A DNA stretch of 64,000 nt from Chinchilla lanigera (taxonomy: Eukaryota; Chordata; Mammalia; Rodentia; Chinchillidae): NCBI RefSeq assembly GCF_000276665.1, contig NW_004955417.1:26128534-26192533 (forward strand), written 5' to 3'. The position numbers and the translations under genes are program-made. Shown here in pieces: positions 1-11,580 of the stretch (its first letter is position 1; each line of letters starts with the position of its first letter). The notes below the pieces were generated by a model that saw only the letters and a program-made list of their open reading frames with translations, was not told the origin of the DNA and did no database searches.

Positions 1-420
1 CGCACCGCGCGCCGGCGCTGCAGCCGCGCGGTCCCCTCGCCGGATCCGGGCGGGGTGGAGCGACCTGCGAGCGGGCGAGGCCGACACAGGGGAGGGGACA
101 AAATAAAGGCAGCTGCTACATTGCAAAACCCCAGCCGCGGGAGCGGCGCAGCGCGGGAGGGTCGGAGGAGGAGGCGGCGCGCGGGGCAGGGCGGGGACTC
201 GGGCAGCCGGCGCCCCCGGCCCTCACCTGCTCCGCCCGGGTCCCCGCCGCGCTCCTCTCGCACCTCGCCTCCTGCGGTGTGCGTGTCGCGCCCCGACGCC
301 CTCCTGTCCCCCTGGACCGGGCCTCCCACACACCCGGTGGCCCTGTCCCGGGAGAACCAGCTGCTGACCGGGACCCCAGCGGGGGAGGTGGCCTGGGACC
401 CGAAACCCAAACAGTGAACC
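1..420. promoter_or_regulatory. CpG-island edge, probable promoter / first exon
   Basis: The first ~420 bases are very GC-rich with dense CpG (CGCACCGCGCGCCGGCG at the start, GGAGGCGGCGCGCGGGGC at about 168-186). CpG is depleted almost everywhere else in the window. GC-box-like GGGCGGGG occurs at 49-56 and 190-197. A weak TATA-like AAAATAAAGG lies at about 100-109. Plus and minus open frames run through it, but long open frames are expected in GC-rich DNA and I recognise no protein. CTCACCTG at 222-229 reads as CAG|GTGAG on the minus strand, so a minus-strand first exon ending at 227 is possible. The island is cut by the window edge. CpG island: fairly sure. Gene identity and direction: unknown. 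Confidence 0.7.
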
Positions 421-1700
421 CGAAATGAAGCGGCTGCAAACCCCTGAACGCCCTAAATCTGTCCCGAAATTCACACCGGCTGGGGACAGATTTCTGGGCC
501 TCAAGATTTCAACAGGTCACTGCCCGCCTCGAGCCCCAGGCACACATTACTCCCAGGGAGCTCTCTGGGGACCCCAGATTCCACAGGGAAGTCCCCCATT
601 TAAGAACCCAGGACTGCTTCGCAAAGTTCCTGCCAAGCTGGTTATTTGCATCTCGAGCTGCACTTTCCCCAGGGAACAGTATTACCGTCTTTCTTGGTTG
701 CCTTCCCGGGGTGATCCGGAAATGCCACTGTACCCCAGGATAGCTGGATGTCCCAGAGGCCCCCTGCGCTTGAGCCTGTGAGGTTCCCCGCGACCTGGGC
801 AGCTCCCACGGTCCTGGCTAGGTGACAGGAGCTCCTCCCTGACCTCTCCTTTCCACCGTCTTCCCAATCTGCTCATTCCTGAGGTGAATTTAACCTGGCC
901 AGGTGGAGGAAGAAACCCCCTCGAACACGGGAGTCTCCCCTCCGAGGTGTGCTACCCCGAAGTCTCCAGCCTTCCGGCGTGGCCTACACTTGCCCTCAGG
1001 ATGATAACTCGCACGAACCCCTGCAGCGTGGGGCTGCAGGAGGCGGTGACCACTCGGGACATTTTTCTGTCAGGAGCCCTGGGATGAATGCATCTGCATT
1101 CGGCTCTCCGCTTGGTGGCATTTTTTAACCCATCAGTTTTCTCAAAGCTCTTTATTCTCAATGCCAGGGTGCTCCCAGCAGGGACAGCAGCCCCAGGGGC
1201 TCTTCGGTCCTTGCATGTGCAGGATTGGGCAGGGCGCTGGGAAGCGAAGCCAGCTAGGCCCGGCCCTCTGCAAGGGCACGAAGGGCTCTCCCAGTCCCTC
1301 TAGGGTGAAACTGGAGCCTGGGCGTGAGCATTCCAACCCTGAGCCCATGCCCACGCTGAGAGTGGCACCAGAATGCCAGTGAGAAGATTTAGAAATCAAA
1401 ACCAGTCCGCCCTGGGCCTGAAATTCCCCCCCCCCAGCGGCATGCCTGCCCCCGGCCTTCCCAGCCCGGTAGTGTGGGAGACCAGACACGACCGCAGGTA
1501 ATTTATTGATTTGCCATGAGCATCTGCAGGCTGCCGGAGGGACTGTCTCAGAATCTCTGTACTAAGCACATTCTTCCTGCGTGAGCAAACACACATGGAA
1601 GGCAGGCGTTGCATCAGAGAGAGGGGAGACGCGTTCTGGCGATCGTCAGGCCGGGGCTTGGGCGTTGGCCAGAGCGCCGGTGGCACTGTGACTGCAGCCT
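421..1700. other. unique sequence downstream of the CpG island
   Basis: Moderately GC-rich DNA with scattered CpGs and no recognised repeat. The open frames are short and none shows a familiar domain. It may be promoter flank or the start of an intron. A short poly-C run lies at about 1427-1436. Confidence 0.4.
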
Positions 1701-1985
1701 GTTCTGAGCACTTGGCACACGCTGACCTAATGCTCCTGTGAGTCTCAGGGGTGCTAGCCGTGGTCATCACTCCAGTCCCATAGGGACAGAGCAGGTTTGG
1801 TTTTTTTTTTTTTTTTGTACCAGGAATCGAACTCAAGCCCTTGTACTTGCCAGGCAGGCGCTTGTACCTCTGAGCTATATCCCCAGCCCCTAAGGAGCAG
1901 GTTTAATAACACACTTGGGTTGTGTAATTAGCGAGTGACAGAGCCGGGATTTGAAACCAGCTACCAAGAGTCTGGACCCTCAACC
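1700..1985 (+). repeat. MIR SINE split by an ID insertion
   Basis: The left half (about 1700-1798) and the right half (about 1905-1985, with GAGTGACAGAGCCGGGATTT typical of MIR) form one plus-strand MIR. A minus-strand ID interrupts it. Confidence 0.65.
1799..1890 (-). repeat. ID SINE (tRNA-Ala-derived), minus strand
   Basis: A poly-T head is followed by the reverse complement of an ID: GTACCAGGAATCGAACTC (B box), CCAGGCAGGCGC, then TGAGCTATATCCCCAGCCCC (A box). A 10-bp duplication GAGCAGGTTT flanks it at 1789-1798 and 1895-1904, so it inserted by L1-type retrotransposition into an older MIR. It is a retrocopy, not a tRNA gene. Confidence 0.92.
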
Positions 1986-2371
1986 GTGATCCTGCTGGCT
2001 CTTGAAAATCCGGTTTGCTTGTGGCCCTGTGTGCCTGTGTACCCCAGCCTGGCCTTTCCCCTGGGAAGCAAATGGGGCTGGCCCTCCTCCTCAGCCCACA
2101 CTGTCCAAGGATGGAGAACACCAGCCCCCCTCTACTGGACACTTTTTCCTTTAGAAATGTTCTCGCTTTGAGTCTAGTGGTGACCTGCGGTCTTGTGAGC
2201 TTGGAAGCCCTTCTTACCTGTCTGAGGCTCTGCGTATCCGACAGCTCTCTGACTATTCATGCTGACTCTTGGAGGTGAGCCTTGTTGACCTCATTTCTTA
2301 GTTCTGGGTGGGAATACTGCAGTTTCATCACAGTCACAGTTAGGACTGATGGTTCTCTTTCCCCTGTGGGC

Positions 2372-2730
2372 GCTGTGTTAGCTTTCCATCTCGATAGCAA
2401 ACACCTGAGATAATCAACCTAGACAGTGAAAAGGTTGATGTAGGCCCATGGCTTTAGAACTTCTGCTCCGTGACAGATTGGCCTTGTTATTTAGGGCATA
2501 CTTCTTGGAGAAAGCATATGGTGGAGTTCACCTCACAGCCAGGAAGGAAAAGAGAGAAAGGGGAAGAGGCTGGGGCACACTATTGCTTTGAAGGGTGTAA
2601 CCCAGGGGCCTGAAGGCCTCCCATGAAGCCCCGCCTCTTGCAACACATACATGCACGCACACACACACCCCATAGCACCAAGCTGGAGGCTGAGCTGTTG
2701 GCATTTCCAAGCTGTCCCAGACCACATAGA
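2372..2730 (-). repeat. MaLR-type LTR relic, minus strand
   Basis: Antisense similarity to mammalian MaLR LTRs: GCTTTCCATCTCGATAGC, ACACCTGAGATAATCAAC, a purine-rich AGCCAGGAAGGAAAAGAG and CCCCGCCTCTTGCAAC in family order. Old and diverged. The exact subfamily is not assigned. Confidence 0.55.
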
Positions 2731-3062
2731 GCTCCCCTTTTAAGAATGGTCACTGGAAAGAAGTAAAGGAACTTGAATCTTCCTCATTTTACACATGGTG
2801 GCTCAAGACCAACACTCATGACCACATAAAATATCACACATCTTTCTGGTGTGGCTTTTGAAGCCCAAGGCCCAATTCTCAGTCCAGCTTTAGCACTGCA
2901 CTCCAGGAAGCACACCTGCAGCTCTCTGTCACCAGACTGACCTCTGAACCCGGTTCTGTCCTGAAGTTGACTTCTGTTTCCCACCCAACCCACACCAGGA
3001 TCCTTCTGTGGGATGCACACTTTCTTACAGATATTTGCGTGGGCTTAAGTTTTCTTTTGGTT

Positions 3063-3200
3063 TTGTTTTTTATTGTTATAATTTTAATTCTGAATATATA
3101 TGGAGTACAGTATGCCAAAACACTGCTAAGTAAAATGAATATACAATATATAATGATCAAACCAGGGCAGTTAGCATTTCCACTACTCAAATATTTTTAA
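3063..3200 (-). repeat. L1 3'-UTR relic, minus strand
   Basis: TATATGGAGTACAGTATGCC, then AATGATCAAACCAGGGCAG, TTAGCATTTCCAC and CTCAAATA match the order of the antisense 3' UTR of mammalian L1. A T-rich segment precedes it, where the A-tail of a minus-strand copy belongs. Confidence 0.55.
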
Positions 3201-3479
3201 GATTTTTTGGTTAATAGTGCACACTTATTTGATTTTTAATTACAGTTTCCAGTTCTCAAGGGCAACCTTGAGAGGGTTCTCTTGATTTGACAGATTATCA
3301 AATAAATCTTCATATAGTCTTACTGGACATTGAAAGTCAGCCAAGATTCCTCATAGACAGAAAAAAATACAATTTAAGTAAATATCACATACTACAAAGA
3401 ATATTTAAAAGTACATGTTTAAGATCACAAACCATCATGTAAAAGGCAACTTAAAATCTCCATAATTAATACAGGGATA

Positions 3480-3850
3480 GAAAAACATAAGGTCGTTGCA
3501 GATGAGAGGGGGAATTCAAAAACAGAGGGGAAGAGGAAGGAGGAGGCGGGGAAGGGAAACAAAATGGACCGAGATTTGGTGTGTCCGCGGTAGGTGAATA
3601 CACCCACCAGGTATCACAAACATGCACTGACAAAAAGAAATACACCAAAAAAACCGTAAGACCCCCAAAGGTCCAGGTCCCCTAAACTAAAAGTGATAAA
3701 AGAGATTTCAGTTACCTTGTGCCAACTCTTCAGATCATCTACTCACTTTCTTTTATTTTTTGATTGGTGCCCACTTGCAGTACACATGCATGGGACGCAT
3801 CTCCTCCCCGGCCCTTGGTTCCCTCCCCTCTACAAAAGTGGGCTTATGAG
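3480..3850. repeat. L1 3'-UTR polypurine relics
   Basis: A purine-rich tract (about 3505-3560) followed by CACAAACATGCACTGAC resembles the plus-strand L1 3' UTR at 57.8-57.96 kb. A second piece (3745-3840) with GTACACATGCATGGGACGC and a C/T-rich end resembles the antisense copies at 34.6 and 57.0 kb. Both are diverged, and assignment rests on comparison within this window. Confidence 0.4.
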
Positions 3851-5230
3851 AGTGAGTGTCTCTCTGCTCTGCCCAGGGAGGCTTCGACACACAATGGAGA
3901 AACAGCCTGTGGCCAAGGGACAACGATCGCCTGCGTGACCCTCTGTTCATTGTGCACCGCTGCCCTGTCCGGGCTTTGGGTTAGCTGCTGGGTTCTGGGA
4001 CAGACAAGCTGCCCAATAACTGCAGCAGGGAGAGTGGACCTTAAGCACCACTCCCATTGGGTTGAAAACGAAACACAGTGACAGAACTGGGGGCACTGGA
4101 GCAGGGGAAGCTGTGGAGCACAGTCTTGTGACGAGGTGACATTTGCACACGTGGGTGACAAGGAGAAGGCCGCTTGCCCAGGTCTAGAGAGGAGACACCA
4201 GGCAAGAGGAAGGGCCAGGTCACAGGACTCAAGATAGAGCCGCACCTGTCTGGTTCCAGGGGTGAAAATCTGGAAGGAAGTGAAGCCTCTGGAAGGAAGA
4301 GAAGCGCAGAGGAGATGCTGGGCCACGTCTCGAGGAGGCCGGGAAATTGCAATTGTCAGTGTCCTTCTGGTCATCTCTGAGCCTACTTGACCATGCAGCA
4401 CGAGATCTGAGGAGCCGTCTTTACAGCTGTAGCTCTGGTTACAGAGGAAGTGAAATCTGGTTGGTAGAACACGTGCTTCAGGACTTAGGGTTGGAAAATG
4501 TGATCACTGCCCTTTGGACGCTCTTTCCTAAAGAACAGACTTGGGAATCTGTAGGGGATCATTTTCAATATGCAAAACAGGCGGACAGTGAGGAAGAAGA
4601 AATGGGGCACCCTCTGGTAGCTGGGGCACAGTAGAGAGCAGAATGAAAGAGGAGCTTGTGGGATTCTCCTAATGTAGAACTCCTGAGGTGGGACCTAAAT
4701 GTTCAGCCGCACATGGACCAAGCTCTTCCAAAGCATAGAGCTGGGTGCCCGAGGCAGGGACACCAGCACTGCAGAGACAGGAGGGACAGGTCATCAAGAG
4801 CACACAGCAAGGATGAAGGGCTGAGTGCGAACGAGTCTGTAAGTAGCCATCCTCCAGATTTCAGGTCCTAGTGCTGGGTTTGTGATGCTTACTTTAAAGA
4901 CGGAGCACTGTGACTGCAGAGGAACACTGGGTCACAGCACATGAATGGGAGGCTGAGCAGTGTCTTTCTTCTCTGGTGTGTCCCAGTTGGCTAACAGGTA
5001 TGTTGTCATTTTCAGAGTGTTGGGAGACACCCTCCATTGCATACGGCTGGGCAGGTCCTTGGTAGACTAATAGTCTGTCACCTGGATCCAGGCAACCAGT
5101 CAGTCAGGTGAGAGTAATCTCATTGCTCTCCGTGGGTATTTCTGTGCCTCACCCGGAGCACAGCTGCACGGTAATCAGTTGTTTATCCTCTCTTGGTGGG
5201 TTTTGCCTGCGCTTTCCTTCCATAACTCCA
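3851..5230. other. no recognised feature
   Basis: Mixed-composition DNA. The longest open frame in the window is here (185 codons, minus, 3844-4401). It has no recognisable domain and is overlapped by open frames in other frames, so I do not call it a gene. Confidence 0.4.
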
Positions 5231-5231
5231 T

Positions 5232-5690
5232 TGTGCTTTAAACATGAAGTGTCCCCCAAACATTCATGTACAGGAGGCGTGGTCCCCAAGACAACCATGT
5301 TCCGAGATGGGGCTTAGAGAGGTGACTGGATCATGAGGACCTTAAGTGGATTAATCCACTGATGAGCTCATTAGCGGAATGGACTATTAGGAGGTGGGGC
5401 TCAGGGGGCGAAGTAGGTCCCTGGGAGTTGCGTCTGAAGGGAGTACCTTGTCCCCAGCCCCTTCTGTTGGGCTCTTTTCCTCTGTCTCTGTTTCCTGACT
5501 GCCATGCGGTGCGCAGCTTTCTCCCACCATGCCCTTCCTCCATGTCCTTTCTGCCTCACCACAGGCCTAGAAGCAATGGAGCCAGCAGACCATCAACTGA
5601 ACTCTCTGAAACCTGAAACCAAAATACATCTCTCCTCACTGGAATTGTTTTCTGGCATTTCATCACAGTGACAAAAAGCTGACTAATACA
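5232..5690 (+). repeat. MaLR-type solo LTR, plus strand
   Basis: About 460 bp starting TGTGCTTTAAACATGAAGTG and ending CAGTGACAAAAAGCTGACTA then ATACA, the characteristic 3' end of rodent/primate MaLR LTRs. Family-order landmarks between are AGGTGGGGCTCAGGG, TCTCCCACCATG and ATGGAGCCAGCAGACCATC. No clean 5-bp target duplication is visible. Confidence 0.75.
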
Positions 5691-6394
5691 ACTTGCTACT
5701 GAAATAAACTTTATACCATTAGGATAATATCTATGATAGAAAAAAATAAGTCACTTTTCCTAAGAGGTTACACAATTGATCCCATTTTTGAATCATGGAA
5801 TCATAGGTTTAAAGACATGTTGAACATAATAGATCTGTGAAATGCTAGGAGGCACAATATTCTAACATAGACCAGGAACTTGATTATGTTGGCCAGAGTA
5901 GGCATGCCACATGGACAGTCAAAGAGAAATGAGAAAGAAGTCAACCTTTCATTTGCATACATCTTCAAAATAATATGAAATGAAATTTAAAAAAACTTTT
6001 GGGACTTTACTAAATTTATCTTCAGATTCCAAAATAGGTTGGAAAAAGTTATTAAATTTTAGAAGAACCTTTGCTGTCAGGGACCTAAGTGCTGTCTATT
6101 TTTTTTCCCCATGATCTTCACCTCCTGTATGAAGATATTTCTGAGCACCTCTCTCCCAAACCATGGAAACCGCCAACTTCCTTCCTGACGCTGCCTGCCT
6201 CACAGGCCGGTAGTAAGCTTTTGTTGATAAACTCACCCCGACCGCTCCCTCTGGCTCCCACAGTTTCCTCTCGGATGTCCTCCATGTCAACTGTTTGTCC
6301 TGAGCTCTCCAGCCATCGAAACAGCTCTGTGCAAGTTCTCCTTTATCCTAGACTGCTTCCTCATCTCCTTCTTCTACAGGAATCCTCCCTTCCC
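5691..6394. other. no confidently recognised feature
   Basis: AT-rich DNA (5.7-6.1 kb), then a pyrimidine-rich stretch (6.1-6.4 kb) vaguely like an L2 body. An open frame at 6089-6463 has no recognisable domain. Confidence 0.35.
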
Positions 6395-6696
6395 TGCAGC
6401 TTTGCTTTCCATGGCTTCAATTACCTGCACTCAACCACACTCAGTCATTACCTGCACTCTTAAAATATTCATGGAAAATTCCGGAAATAAACAGTTCATA
6501 AATTCTCAGCAGTGTGATGAAATTCTGCGCCATGCTGTTCTGTCTGACACGGGGCGTGAGTCATTCCTTTATCCAAGGTATCCTCCCTGTATATTCTGTC
6601 CATCCATGGTGGGTGAAAGAGACACCATATTCATGTATCTCTTATTAGAGCATATTTTTATAATTGTTTTATTTTATTATTAGTTTTGTTGTTAAC

Positions 6697-6738
<42 letters not shown>

Positions 6739-7085
6739 AAGGATTGAACTCAGGGCCTTTGCAATGAGCAACATTCCCAGGCTTTTTGTTTTATTCCTTT
6801 TATTTTGAGCCAAGGTCTCACTAAATCACTAGGTTGGGGAAGCTGGGCTAGAACTTGTAATCCTCCTGCCTCAGCCTCCCAAAGTGCTGGGAGTACAGAC
6901 ATGCACTATCGTGCCTGGCTGTTGTTAACTTCTTATTATGCTTAATTCATAAATAAAATTTTACCATAGTTATGTACATGTAGGAAAAAGAACATAGTAT
7001 GCATAATGCTCAGTACCATTCAAGGTTACAGGCATTCACCGAGAAACTTGGAACATAGCCCGCCCAGAAATGGGAGGATGACTAT
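6395..7085. mobile_element. Tigger/MER2-group DNA transposon relic, split by a B4
   Basis: CATGGAAAATTCCGGAAATA, ACAGTTCATAAATTCTCAGC and CGTGAGTCATTCCTTTATCC on the left, and TTCATAAATAAAATTTTACC, TAGGAAAAAGAACATAGTAT and CTCAGTACCATTCAAGGTTA on the right, match successive parts of MER2-type Tigger elements. The two parts flank a SINE at 6701-6919 and rejoin cleanly across its target duplication. No transposase frame survives. Confidence 0.6.
6701..6919 (-). repeat. B4-type (ID+B1) SINE with (AC)n tail, minus strand
   Basis: An ID-like part (GATTGAACTCAGGGCC) is followed by the antisense B1 module (GAGCCAAGGTCTCACTAAAT through CTGCCTCAGCCTCCCAAAG to GTGCCTGGC). A perfect 14-bp duplication TGTTGTTAACTTCT lies at 6687-6700 and 6920-6933. 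The (GT)n run at 6701-6734 sits inside the duplication at the SINE 3' end, so it is the microsatellite tail of the insertion. Confidence 0.88.
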
Positions 7086-7089
7086 ATTC

Positions 7090-9660
7090 CATAACTCTAA
7101 CAGAAACTTTGTTAGTCCCCAAATACCATGTTGCCCACCCCATTTGGAAGGGTTTGAACTTCTGTTCTTGGTCACTCAAAGATTACACTAATACTTTTGC
7201 TGCCTGGCAATACTTCCACACCAGAGAATAATTACACCTGTTAATTTTTCATCATTTAACAAACTAATATTTTTCTCGAACTATCTTCTGCCTTTTCCTC
7301 CATATCCCTAGCAACACAGATCTGTTTTAGATGACTTAAGCCCCCACACTGTGCTTCTCCTAGCCAATGTCTGCTCACTATTATTAATCAGACATGAATA
7401 TATTTAAGGAACTCTTCATGTGTTTTGCCCTGAGCTGGGTTTGTGACTTGGAAGCACCCTTTCACTTCTTGACCTTAGTTTTTCACCTATAAAGTGATAG
7501 ATTCCTTAAGATGGTTCCATTAGGTGCAAAGTTTGATTCTGATTTAGTAGACAGAAATGATACAGCAAGAATCAATAATATCATTGGGAAATCTTGAAAG
7601 ATGATCTTAATATTTTCAGGCTTGCGATTCTAAAGATCAGATATTCAGATAAAGGAGTAGTTCCTGGTATTTGTGGAAGACAAACTGAACTCCATAGAAG
7701 AGAAAGGTTTTGAATGTGGTGTCAAAGGGCACACAGGCTTCAGAGCTAGCAATGAGCAAGGCATTCCTGGCAGGGAGACTGTTTTGGTCAAAGGCAGGAT
7801 GACAAGGATATAAAAGTTTTCTCCATTGATCAGTGGGTGGACCAGCTTGGATATATTTGGGAAGGAAGTAAGACAGGGATCTAATGAAAACATACTGTTA
7901 CTGATCATATGATTGGCTGCTAATGACAGTGTCCCAACTGATGCTAAACATCAAGGGGGAGAACCTCGGTTTGCCCAGCCAATCTGCTAGAGATAAGGAA
8001 GAAGGTTAGCCTCGAGTGTAACTGTTACCTGATATACTTCACTCTTTCGTGCTGATCAAGGCAAAACCAAGGCTGCTGCCAGCTCTGAGGTTTCTAGTGC
8101 CCAGCTTGGCTTCCAGGAAGGAAAAAATCCCTCCTTACTTCAATTAGACAAAAAAGAAGTTCAAAGGAAGAAGGAACCCTGGTGATTGAGCTCAGTTCAT
8201 GTGTCCACCTGGGGGGCTATAGACAGATGTAATCATCAACAGTCCCCATCATGGCGCCATGGGTAGAGTGGGGATGACAAACAATTCGTCAAAATAAAGG
8301 GATGTGTTCACCAGACCAGACTTTTGGGGAAGACAGAGACAGACCAAATGATAGCTCCTCACTTTGGATAAATTGAGATCTCACGGTTGAATTTATCATA
8401 GAAGTGCTGGGAAGACTTTCATTTCTCCTAATCAAGGGAGAAGGGAATGTGAACAAATACTGGAGACTGAGTGAGGAATGGGCTGGCTGTGAAAGGCTGG
8501 AGAGCTTTGGCATAATTTCTCACATATGGTGGGAACACAAATGTATGGTGAGCTGAAGGGAGGAAAATAGGGAGATTGTTCAATAGCCCGGGTAGGATAG
8601 CTAAGAATTGATGTTTGTGTGGAACTAAAAGAGGGTGCAAAGAAAGGTTGAGTAGTTTATGGTAATTTACTTGACAGGAAACTAGATAAAGAAGAAGGCA
8701 ATGAAGTAAGAATTAGCTTTTGTTAAGCCTTTCCAACAGCTACTCCAGGAGCAACTTGTATTCTATCTGCCCAAGGGTCAGCCAGTCCTTTAAGGATCCC
8801 TGGATATCTTTGGTGAGGGTTACCACTTAGAAACCAAGGTCTGAAAACTATGTGTACTTTTTGCTACAATGAAACGATTTCACACTCTTACCTCTCATTC
8901 AAATCCAACACCATAGAGTACTTTCTTATTCATATTTCTATCTCACAATGCTTAAGAAACCTATTTTTGGTAGATGAACATATTCATTCATTTTGCGGTG
9001 TCTTCAGTATAAAAGGAGATTGTTTCACAATTATCATTCCAATAGCAATACTAACAAAACTACTGACCAATTCAAAATTTCCTTATACTACCTTTTGCCT
9101 TCAAAGCATATTCCCATTAAAATGCCCTGAGTACCACATGGATGCTTGATCTAATGTGCCACAGAAACCTGGGCAAAGCAGCAGATTCAGATTGTGAGAT
9201 ATTCTATAATCAAGGGCCCTGGGGCTCCTCAAAAATATCAAGTCACAGAAGCCAAGAAGCTGCGTGGGAACTGCTCTACAGTAAGGAAAACTAGAGACAC
9301 GCAAACCCAATGAAATGCAAAATACTGATTGGGTTGCCAACAATCTATGAGGTCTTTTCATATGACAATTGAAGAGATTTAAATACACCCATATTTTGAT
9401 GATACAATTCAATCAATATTAATTGTGTTTGCTGGGCATATAGGGAAAGAAAGGTGAGAGGGGAAATTAAAAGGATTAAGATGTTATATACAGCAAACAT
9501 GTACTTATAAAAATGTACCAGATGATTAGCTGACTTGCAAATGTAGAGCTAGAAAAAAGCAAGAGAAAGGAAAAAGCTTATGAAACAAATGTGGCAAAAT
9601 TAACAGTAAAAGAATCTACAGAAAGGTTAGTAGGTATTCTTTGTACAGTTCTTTAAAGTT
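7090..9660. other. mostly unassigned intron-like sequence
   Basis: No gene. Composition is even, without CpG clusters. The stretch from about 7.6 to 8.8 kb looks continuous and may be an old LTR or retroviral-internal relic, but I cannot match it to a named family. Open frames here are under 105 codons and unrecognised. Confidence 0.35.
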
Positions 9661-9679
9661 TTGGCTGGTTTAGTTTTTT

Positions 9680-9780
9680 TTAAACAGAGTTGGGGATAAT
9701 AATACAGAAACCCAAGCCTCACCCAGAGGTTCCAGTGATTCTGGTCTGAGGGAGGGTTCTGGAATCCACACGGCATCAAG
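9680..9780. mobile_element. MER5-like hAT relic
   Basis: ACCCAAGCCTCACCCAGAGG then TTCCAGTGATTCTGGTCTGA is the landmark order of MER5-group non-autonomous hAT elements. Short and diverged. Confidence 0.4.
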
Positions 9781-10214
9781 AGAATTCTGAGGCAAAGAAG
9801 GCAACGCTTTGACAGAATCCAGATTAGACACAGTAGGGAACCTTGGCCAAGACTTCCATGGCCAGACATTCCTGGAGGCAAACCAGGACTGCACTTCCTT
9901 CTCCCAGGAATCAGTGGCTCTAGGTTAGTCAAATCCAAGAACACAGTGGGTACTCAATAGTTTATAATAGCTCAGTAATTATGAATGCTTAAGAGGATAG
10001 AGAAAGAGAACAGAACTAATCTAGCACTCTCCCCATTGTAGCAAAGGCATCTCCAGGTACTTTCACTATCGCATCTTTTGGACAAATGAACAAGTTGTGG
10101 ATCAGCAACCAATTTTTATACATAAAGTTTCTAGGAGGTGAAGCAACTAAGAAGTCAAACTATCCAAATTCAAAACTCAACTCCCAGCTCAATGGCTGAA
10201 AAGAAAATATTCTA
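9781..10214. other. no recognised feature
   Basis: Intron-like DNA with no repeat or exon I can support. Confidence 0.35.
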
Positions 10215-10330
10215 CTCTTTTAAGCTTCCATTTACTCACCTATAAAATACATATTTATGAATTATTTTTTATCTCAAAGGGTTGTTGTAAAAATTAAACA
10301 TAATCGTGCACCGAAAGTACCTGATGCTAT
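10215..10330 (-). repeat. MIR relic, minus strand
   Basis: CATTTACTCACCTATAAAAT followed by CAAAGGGTTGTTGTAAAAAT is the antisense MIR core and tail. Confidence 0.5.
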
Positions 10331-10879
10331 ACCTACACAAATTAGTGATGGATAAATCTCCGCTCGTCTTACTACATTCAAGCTTGGTAAAGTGAATGGC
10401 TTAAGACAAGTAGACCAAGAACCTTCTTTACATTTAGTCAAAATAATGTACTATATGTACTTCAACTTTGAGTTTCTTAGCTATTTCTCTTCCATTCTCT
10501 TTGCCCTCTTCTTCCCTTCCTAAAAGTAACTTCACTTTTATTAAAGAGAAAAGAAAACAAAATAACAAAAAAGATAAAAACAAAGCAATAAAAATGATAC
10601 AGATTTTCAAAAGAAGATGATAGGGAACTGACAATGATTGTTATATTACATATTGTTATCTTCAATGAAGTTGCTCAGATTACCAGATATAAGAATGCAA
10701 TGTTGATCAAACAATTAAAGAGAATTAAAAAAAATTAGGAATGATGCAGAGTGGCACTAATCAAGATGGTAGGAATTCCACAATGGTTGTTACAGCTCAT
10801 GTTGCTGTCTTCAAATTAGTGAGTACAATTTTAACAGTGCTTTAGGGCAGAAAGTACTGTGTGTGTGGGACACTGAAGG
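10331..10879. other. AT-rich sequence, no feature recognised
   Basis: Includes a TTCTC-rich then A-rich stretch at 10480-10610. No coding signal. Confidence 0.35.
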
Positions 10880-11115
10880 TTCATAGTCAAGTGCAGCACT
10901 TGGCAAACCATGGCACATGGACGAGCTGTAGGTTGTCCTAAATGAAGTTTTATGGGACCTGAGTGACCTGCATTCACATGCTCACTTACACACTGTCTAC
11001 AATTACTTTCATGCTACAGTGACAGACGTAATTGAGACATTATGACAAATACCATAACGACGAAAAAGCATAAAGTATTTCTGACATGGGAGTTTATAGA
11101 CAAAGAATAACCTCT
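10880..11115. mobile_element. hAT-type non-autonomous transposon relic
   Basis: GGCAAACCATGGCACATGGA near one end, an internal CTACAATTACTTTCATGCTA and CATAAAGTATTTCTGACATG near the other give the order of the abundant mammalian hAT MER element seen again at 20.4 kb. Confidence 0.5.
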
Positions 11116-11172
11116 GGTTTGGTCTACTAAGATGCTGGGGAAAGGATTGGAACAATTTTTTACTTTAAGTAT

Positions 11173-11255
11173 TAGTTTTTGTGACCCTAGGAATCAAACC
11201 CTGGGCTTTGCACATGCTAAGCAAGCACTCTACCACTGAGCTACACAACCCCAGC
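11173..11255 (-). repeat. older ID SINE, minus strand
   Basis: Reverse complement reads CTGGGGTTGTGTAGCTCAGT then GTAGAGTGCTTGCTTAGC and a degraded B box. It resembles the general rodent ID consensus (CTTGCTTAGCA) more than the young copies in this window, so it is an older subfamily. Confidence 0.75.
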
Positions 11256-11419
11256 TGTGAATGGTCTTCAAATTGGAAAGGAATACTCAAAGTCAGGGTA
11301 AGGGTCCTGCTTCAGCAGACAGTGAGCCTTCCAGTGTATGGTGGGTACTGTTGTTATACACAAAGGAAACACCAACACCACAACCATCAGAGCCAAAATG
11401 GGAGTGTGCCAGCAGTAGC

Positions 11420-11580
11420 TGGTTTCTCGTGCTTTCTCGGGCAACCTTTACGTCAACTCTGTGAAGGAGAGGCCATCACATTTCAAAAATGTGGACTTGG
11501 AACACAGAGAGGTAAACCCACTCAAGGTCACATTAATTGCGGTGGAAGGATTGGGGTTCAGACTTAATGTTGACAGAGCC
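11420..11580 (+). repeat. MIR relic
   Basis: TTTACGTCAACTCTGTGAAG, CTTGGAACACAGAGAGGTAA and CTCAAGGTCACATTAATTGC are MIR landmarks in order on the plus strand. Confidence 0.6.

Noticed and set aside
55..417. 120-codon plus-strand open frame in the CpG island
   Set aside because: GC-rich DNA yields long open frames by chance. The translation is Arg/Pro/Gly-rich low complexity, and overlapping minus frames are equally open.
3844..4401. 185-codon minus-strand open frame, the longest in the window
   Set aside because: No recognisable domain, several overlapping open frames on both strands, and no splice or promoter context.
7600..8850. Old LTR retroelement internal region
   Set aside because: The passage reads as one continuous unit, but I could not identify LTRs, a primer-binding site or any protein similarity.
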